Source: Bacillota bacterium
Lineage (GTDB): Bacteria > Armatimonadota > Hebobacteria > Hebobacterales > Hebobacteraceae
Assembly (NCBI GenBank): GCA_030668755.1
Contig: DAOVEW010000031.1
Coordinates: forward strand, 1 to 7,810
Length of the DNA: 7,810 bases
Direction of reading: 5' to 3'
Shown: positions 7,068 to 7,810 of the stretch, one piece after another
Numbering within the stretch: the stretch's first letter is position 1
Layout: each line of letters opens with the position of its first letter
The notes under the pieces: generated by a model
What the model saw: only the letters and a program-made list of their open reading frames with translations
Database searches by the model: none
Told to the model about the DNA's origin: nothing
Program-made: the position numbers and the translations under genes

Positions 7068-7589
7068 ATGGCAGTAAGCGATTTGCTGAAGAAGTTCTTC
7101 CCGAAGTCGTTGTGGGTCTATCACGTGAACACCGGAGCCTGCAACGGATGCGATATCGAGGTTATCGATGTCCTGACTCCGTACTATGACGCGGAGCGCT
7201 TCGGGATCAAGCTCGTCGGCTCGCCGCGGCACGCGGACGTGCTGCTCGTGTGTGGTCCCGTGACTCGACAAGTGGCGCCCGCGGTGCGCCGGCTCTACGA
7301 GGCCGTGCCCGCGCCGAAACTTGTCTTCGCCATCGGTTCCTGCGCGTGCGGCGGCGGCATCTGGCATGACAGCTACAACATCCTCGGCGGTGCCGAGAAG
7401 GTACTCCCGGTGGACTTCTATATCCCAGGCTGCCCTCCGCGCCCCGAGGCCATCCTCTATGGCGTGGCCCTCGCGCTGGGTCTGGTACCGAAGAAGACGG
7501 CTCCCGTCTACAGCCGCCAGAGGTTCTTGGACCTCGTAGAGGCGCAATCCAAGGAAGCCGTCGCCGCACCCCTCGCCGAGCAGAAGTAA
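7068..7589 (+). CDS. hyfI: [NiFe] hydrogenase small subunit, NuoB/HycG/HyfI-like
   Basis: This is the small subunit that holds the proximal [4Fe-4S] cluster next to the [NiFe] site of HyfG and passes electrons on to HyfH. The protein is 173 aa, compact like other group 4 small subunits, with no Tat signal peptide, so it faces the cytoplasm. Cluster ligands are C25 and C28 (in GACNGCDIE), C92 (in GSCACGGG) and C122 (in PGCPPRPE). The spaced CxxC in the first motif is the hydrogenase form; NuoB of complex I has two adjacent cysteines there. C94 is an additional cysteine beside C92. HVNTGACNGCDIEVID and the SYNILGG stretch are typical of the family. The ATG has GGAGG at 7057-7061, 6 bases upstream. 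The last about 25 residues are Ala/Glu/Lys-rich and probably a disordered tail. It is the last hydrogenase gene in the window; in E. coli hyfI also comes after hyfG and hyfH. Confidence 0.95.
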   Translation: MAVSDLLKKFFPKSLWVYHVNTGACNGCDIEVIDVLTPYYDAERFGIKLVGSPRHADVLLVCGPVTRQVAPAVRRLYEAVPAPKLVFAIGSCACGGGIWHDSYNILGGAEKVLPVDFYIPGCPPRPEAILYGVALALGLVPKKTAPVYSRQRFLDLVEAQSKEAVAAPLAEQK

Positions 7590-7608
7590 GAAGCACAAGC
7601 AGGAACCG

Positions 7609-7622
7609 TGCCGCCTGCGGCA
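7609..7622 (+). repeat. Short palindrome in the gap after hyfI
   Basis: TGCCGC and GCGGCA form a perfect 6-base inverted repeat around a 2-base centre, 19 bases after the hyfI stop. The loop is too tight for a strong hairpin without opening the inner pair, and no T-run follows, so it is not a standard intrinsic terminator. It could be a weak transcript-end or processing structure, a protein binding site, or chance in GC-rich DNA. Confidence 0.3.
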
Positions 7623-7638
7623 GAACCAACCCGCGGTC

Positions 7639-7810
7639 ATGACGCCTCGGGCGAGGGGACTCTGTCCCCCTGTGCTACTGGCAGTGATTCTGCTCGCGCT
7701 CAGCGCCTCGTTGGGATCGGCCGCGAAGGGAGAGGACGTCTACGAACCTGCCGCCTTGCGTGTCGATCTGCCCAGCGGAGCGCGGTCTACTGGTGCTCGG
7801 GCCCGTGCGC
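7639..7810 (+). CDS. Start of an unidentified exported protein with a signal peptide, 3'-truncated
   Basis: An open frame begins at the ATG at 7639 and runs off the right edge (57 codons visible). The N-terminus looks like a Sec signal peptide: a basic start (MTPRARG), a hydrophobic core (VLLAVILLALSASLG, about 12-26) and a cleavage-like S-A-A at 27-29 followed by KGEDVYEP. The rest seen here (to RVDLPSG and beyond) matches no family I recognise. No clear Shine-Dalgarno sequence precedes the ATG, and a GTG at 7672 would remove the basic residues, so the ATG is the better guess. It is unlike the cytoplasmic and membrane hydrogenase genes before it and probably belongs to another transcription unit or function. 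The last 10 codons are poorer in third-position G/C, and the +1 frame there reads as a more natural hydrophobic stretch, so a frameshift near 7780 is possible. Confidence 0.5.
   Translation, partial: MTPRARGLCPPVLLAVILLALSASLGSAAKGEDVYEPAALRVDLPSGARSTGARARA
7655..7669 (+). repeat. Inverted repeat within the first codons of the exported-protein ORF
   Basis: GGGGAC and GTCCCC are a perfect 6-base inverted repeat with a 3-base loop (TCT). An alternative pairing AGGGG/CCCCT (7654-7658 with 7667-7671) is also possible. It lies 16 bases inside the predicted reading frame, where an RNA hairpin could reduce translation. The core resembles GGGGAC-type dispersed repeats found in some bacterial genomes, but only one copy is present here, so repeat-family membership is not shown. 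Confidence 0.3.

Noticed and set aside
1..7589. Respiratory complex I (nuo) operon
   Set aside because: The large subunit has both nickel-binding CxxC motifs, the small subunit has a spaced CxxC rather than adjacent cysteines, HyfE is present, and nuoA, nuoJ, nuoE, nuoF and nuoG are not.
7609..7622. Intrinsic terminator after hyfI
   Set aside because: The palindrome has only a 2-base centre and no following T-run, so it does not meet the usual pattern.
6765..7640. Minus-strand 291-aa frame opposite hyfF and hyfI
   Set aside because: It is antisense to conserved HyfI cluster-binding motifs, and its Arg/Pro-rich C-terminal part is a composition artefact.

Overview
The window is almost entirely one tightly packed plus-strand operon segment encoding a membrane-bound, energy-converting [NiFe] hydrogenase of the Hyf/Hyc (group 4, complex I-related) type. 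Seven hydrogenase genes run in the order hyfB (5'-truncated), hyfG, hyfC, hyfH, hyfE, hyfF, hyfI. In complex I terms this is NuoL-like, NuoC-NuoD fusion, NuoH-like, NuoI-like, NuoK-like (HyfE), NuoN/M-like and NuoB-like. Intergenic gaps are at most 26 bases, one junction overlaps by 4 bases, and each intact gene has a recognisable Shine-Dalgarno sequence, so the genes are very probably co-transcribed and translationally coupled.

The DNA is GC-rich (low sixties percent by eye) with strong G/C bias at third codon positions, AGGAGG-type ribosome binding sites and two GTG starts. This fits a high-GC bacterium. The gene order differs from the E. coli hyf operon (A-B-C-D-E-F-G-H-I), and hyfA and hyfD are not present in the visible stretch. 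The phylum cannot be fixed from the window.

How the parts work together: HyfG carries the [NiFe] site, with both CxxC motifs present (C235/C238 and C527/C530). HyfI carries the proximal [4Fe-4S] cluster next to it. HyfH carries two further [4Fe-4S] clusters that link to an electron donor. HyfC anchors this soluble arm to the membrane. HyfB, HyfE and HyfF form the ion-translocating arm. The expected reaction is reduction of protons to H2 (or the reverse), coupled to H+ or Na+ movement. No formate dehydrogenase, CODH, HycB/HyfA-like electron-transfer protein or maturation gene (hypA-F, hycI) lies in the window, so the electron donor is unknown.

After hyfI (ends at 7589) there is a 49-base gap with a short palindrome. 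A different kind of gene then seems to begin at 7639: an open frame with a convincing signal peptide that runs off the right edge. This is likely the right-hand boundary of the hydrogenase cluster. The window looks like a known type of system with some variations worth checking, rather than a clearly undescribed one.
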